Part shown: in pieces, positions 61,861 to 64,000 of the stretch | How positions within the stretch are numbered: position 1 is the first letter of the stretch | Layout of the letters: every line of letters begins with the position of its first letter | Source: Cenococcum geophilum 1.58 | Lineage: Eukaryota; Ascomycota; Dothideomycetes; Gloniales; Gloniaceae | NCBI GenBank assembly: GCA_001692895.1 | Contig: KV748211.1 | Coordinates: forward strand, 248,001 to 312,000 | Length of the DNA: 64,000 nt | Reading direction: 5' to 3' | Translations under genes and position numbers: made by a program | Notes under the pieces: generated by a model | What the model was told of the DNA's origin: nothing | Seen by the model: the letters and a program-made list of their open reading frames with translations, nothing else | Databases searched by the model: none

Positions 61861-64000
61861 TAGCGTATAGGCGCTAGCGGTCTTTATAGTAATAAGTTAA
61901 TATAGTAATAGGTTAACAAAGGTATTATATACCGTAGTAATAAGCTTATTAATTTTAGGAGGTAACTTTAGTTCTATAGTATAAAGCTAAGGTATAGTTA
62001 GCTCTATTATAGGTAGTATACCTAAGGCTAAATTTCGTACTTTTAGGATCGTTTATTATTAGAACTAATTATAGGGGTTATCTTTAGACTAAGGAAGGTC
62101 TTATAAGCGGCGTATTAGGCTATTAGGTTTAGTACCTTATACTTTTAGTCTATATACAATTTTAAAGTTAAAACTAGAGAGGAACTTATTCTAATATACT
62201 TAGTATTAGTTTAGCTACTTTATAGTTATAAAGTACTTAAGGTTGCAATAGTCCGTAAGGACTTTAGTTAGCTAGTTAGGCTCTACTAAGGAAAGTTCTA
62301 GTTAGAATTCTTTAAACGCTTATATAATTATAAGGAGTTCTTTATTATAGATCTTATAGTTATACTTTTATAGTATAAGCTTAGACGAGTAAAATGCAAC
62401 TAGGTAAAGGAAACCGTTATTACCTATCTAAAAGAGGACGCTTATGTTAATATAGTTTAAGGAGTTGGTTTTAAGATAGAGTTGTCGTCCTAGTATAAAG
62501 TAAGCTAGGATAGGTGCTTTGGTAAAGGCATTTTTAAGGTCTTAAAACGCCTTCTCGCATTTAGGCGTCTAGGTAAAGCGTAGGTGCGTTTTTCTTCCTT
62601 TTTTAAAAAGGCCCTTTATTTATATTATTGCTATAAGTAGTACTACTATACCTAAGAAGTTGTATATAAATTTCTAATAGAAGTTAGCAAAACTAAGGAA
62701 GGCTTATACGTCCTTAATATAGTTAGGGGCTTGCTATTTAGTAATTGTATATACCTTCTTAGGGTCTATATGGATACCCTTAGTAGTAACAATTAGTTTA
62801 AGGTATTTTACTTCTATAATTAAGAATTTATATTTCTTTAAATTAATATAAAGTCCTATATCCCTAAGGCGCTATAGAACCTTTTAAACGTGTTTGGTAT
62901 ACTTAGAAGGGTTATTACTATAAATAAGTATGTTATCTAGGTACGTAGAGCAGAAGTTATTAAGGTAGTTCCGTAAGGCGTTATTAATATAGCTTTAGAA
63001 GGTGCTTAAACCGTTATATACGCTAAAGGGTATAATAGTATATTTAAATTAGCCAAAGCGCGATGCAAATGCGGTTTTTTATTTATTACCTTCCTATATT
63101 CGAAAATAGTTAAAGGCGGCGATAATATTAAGCTTAGTATAGATTTTAGCTTAGCTAAGCCGCTTAAGGGTCTCTTATATAAGCGGTACTAGGTATTAGT
63201 TTTTAATTATAATAGCGTTAAGTCCTTTATAGTTAATATAGAATTAAATACCTTCTTTTAGCTTTTTAGCAAGAAGGATAGGGGCGGCTACTAGTAATAT
63301 ACTAGGATAAATAAACCCTTTATTAAGGTGCTTGTTAATATACTTTTATATAACTAAAAGTTCGTCTTTTAATATTAGGTAGGGTCTCTTATAAGGTAGT
63401 ATTTTTCCTTAATTAATATTAATGGTATAGTTATTAGGTCGATATAGGGGGAGTATATCTACACCCTTTTATAAGTATATATTAATAAAGTTATAGTACC
63501 TCTTAAGGAGGAGCTTGCGGAGTTCTTTATTAGTAAGTCCTTTTTTAAGTTTTATAAACTTCTTAAAGTCTAAAGGTAAAAGTCTATAGAGTTCTATAGG
63601 GGCGTTATTTTCTAAAAGGTTAATTATATCTATTCTATTACTATAAAGAACGTAGTTTTGTTCTTTATTAAACTTATATAGTTATAATTAAAAAGCTATA
63701 GCGACGGTCTAGCCTTTCCTACGTACTATATAGTAAAAGGCCGCGGCACTTATATAGTAGTAGTTAATTATAGGTAGAGTAATAAGGGGTTTCTTAGGTT
63801 AATATCCTAGTAAGTAAATAAAGGCGGTTAGGCTATATCCTAGGCAAGTCTCTCTATAGTATTTAGAGTTAAAGGTTGCTTCTCTCTTTTTCTAGTTAAT
63901 AGTAAGGTTATATTATTTAAGCTAGCTTATTCTAAGGATAATAGGGTAGTTAGTAAGTGGTGTAATATAGGCCTAAAGCTCTTCCTGGTGCCCGTTTATA

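Larger units (their letters stand above)
42807..64000 (-). mobile_element. Element C: Ty3/Gypsy LTR retrotransposon fossil, interrupted by element B
   Basis: A minus-strand Gypsy element that leaves the window on the right. Right piece (61866-64000, descending): reverse transcriptase with a TYLDNILIYS-type box near 62955-62925, then RNase H-like sequence. Left piece (44717 down to about 43235): integrase zinc-binding part near 44640-44500, integrase core and C-terminal part, and a chromodomain-like tail near 43340-43240. Element B is inserted between the RNase H and integrase parts, with duplication TAGCG. After pol lie a 55-bp palindromic unit (43060-43114) and a pyrimidine run (polypurine tract on the minus strand) near 42917-42925. 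A short LTR of about 107 bp (42807-42913) is possible but unproven, as its mate is outside the window. Oldest layer of the nest; broken many times. Confidence 0.8.

Noticed and set aside
1-64000. tRNA, rRNA and telomere repeats
   Set aside because: No cloverleaf-like A/B box pairs, conserved rRNA blocks or TTAGGG arrays noticed on reading.

Overview
The window looks like an AT-rich, gene-empty block of a filamentous ascomycete (Pezizomycotina) genome. It is packed with old transposable elements and scarred by repeat-induced point mutation (RIP): TpA is everywhere, CpA is scarce, and copies of one family differ mostly by C-to-T and G-to-A changes. I found no intact protein-coding gene, tRNA, rRNA or CRISPR array. 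The genus assignment is open; the ascomycete call rests on RIP, the LTR families, a Zn(II)2Cys6 relic and a DUF3435-type recombinase relic.

Roughly three quarters of the window is LTR retrotransposon fossil. I call the elements G, I, F, A, H, D, C, B, E1 and E2. From left to right: G (Ty3/Gypsy, + strand, 3' end only, 1-2068); a 12-bp-periodic minisatellite with a GC-rich palindromic block (2125-3300); I (Copia, - strand, partial, about 3690-5666); F (Gypsy, - strand, 5885-19731) with A (another Gypsy family, - strand, 7030-13024) inserted in it; an intergenic stretch with inverted-repeat elements (19737-21657); H (Copia, + strand, 21663-27699; same family as I); a decayed terminal-inverted-repeat DNA element with 31-bp subterminal repeats (about 28310-32470); a Zn(II)2Cys6 relic (33464-33934); D (a short Copia, + strand, 34824-38845); a DUF3435-type tyrosine recombinase relic (- strand, about 39200-41760).

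From about 42.8 kb to the right edge lies a four-level nest. C (Gypsy, - strand, runs off the right edge) is interrupted by B (Gypsy, + strand, same family as A, 44723-61860). B is interrupted by E1 (Copia, + strand, 46124-57356), and E1 by E2, a second copy of its own family (49415-55046). Matching 5-bp target duplications frame F, A, H, D, B, E1 and E2, which fixes the insertion order.

The least expected signals are: a 55-bp near-perfect palindrome sitting in sense orientation between pol and the 3' LTR of three different LTR families (A, D, C) but missing from A's sister copy B; the recurrent 13-bp palindrome TTACGGACCGTAA in the H family; a palindromic pair of ACGCGT sites in the H-family LTR; CACGTG repeats in the LTRs of two Copia families; and patches such as the 5' end of E2 and the D LTR that RIP has touched far less than their surroundings.
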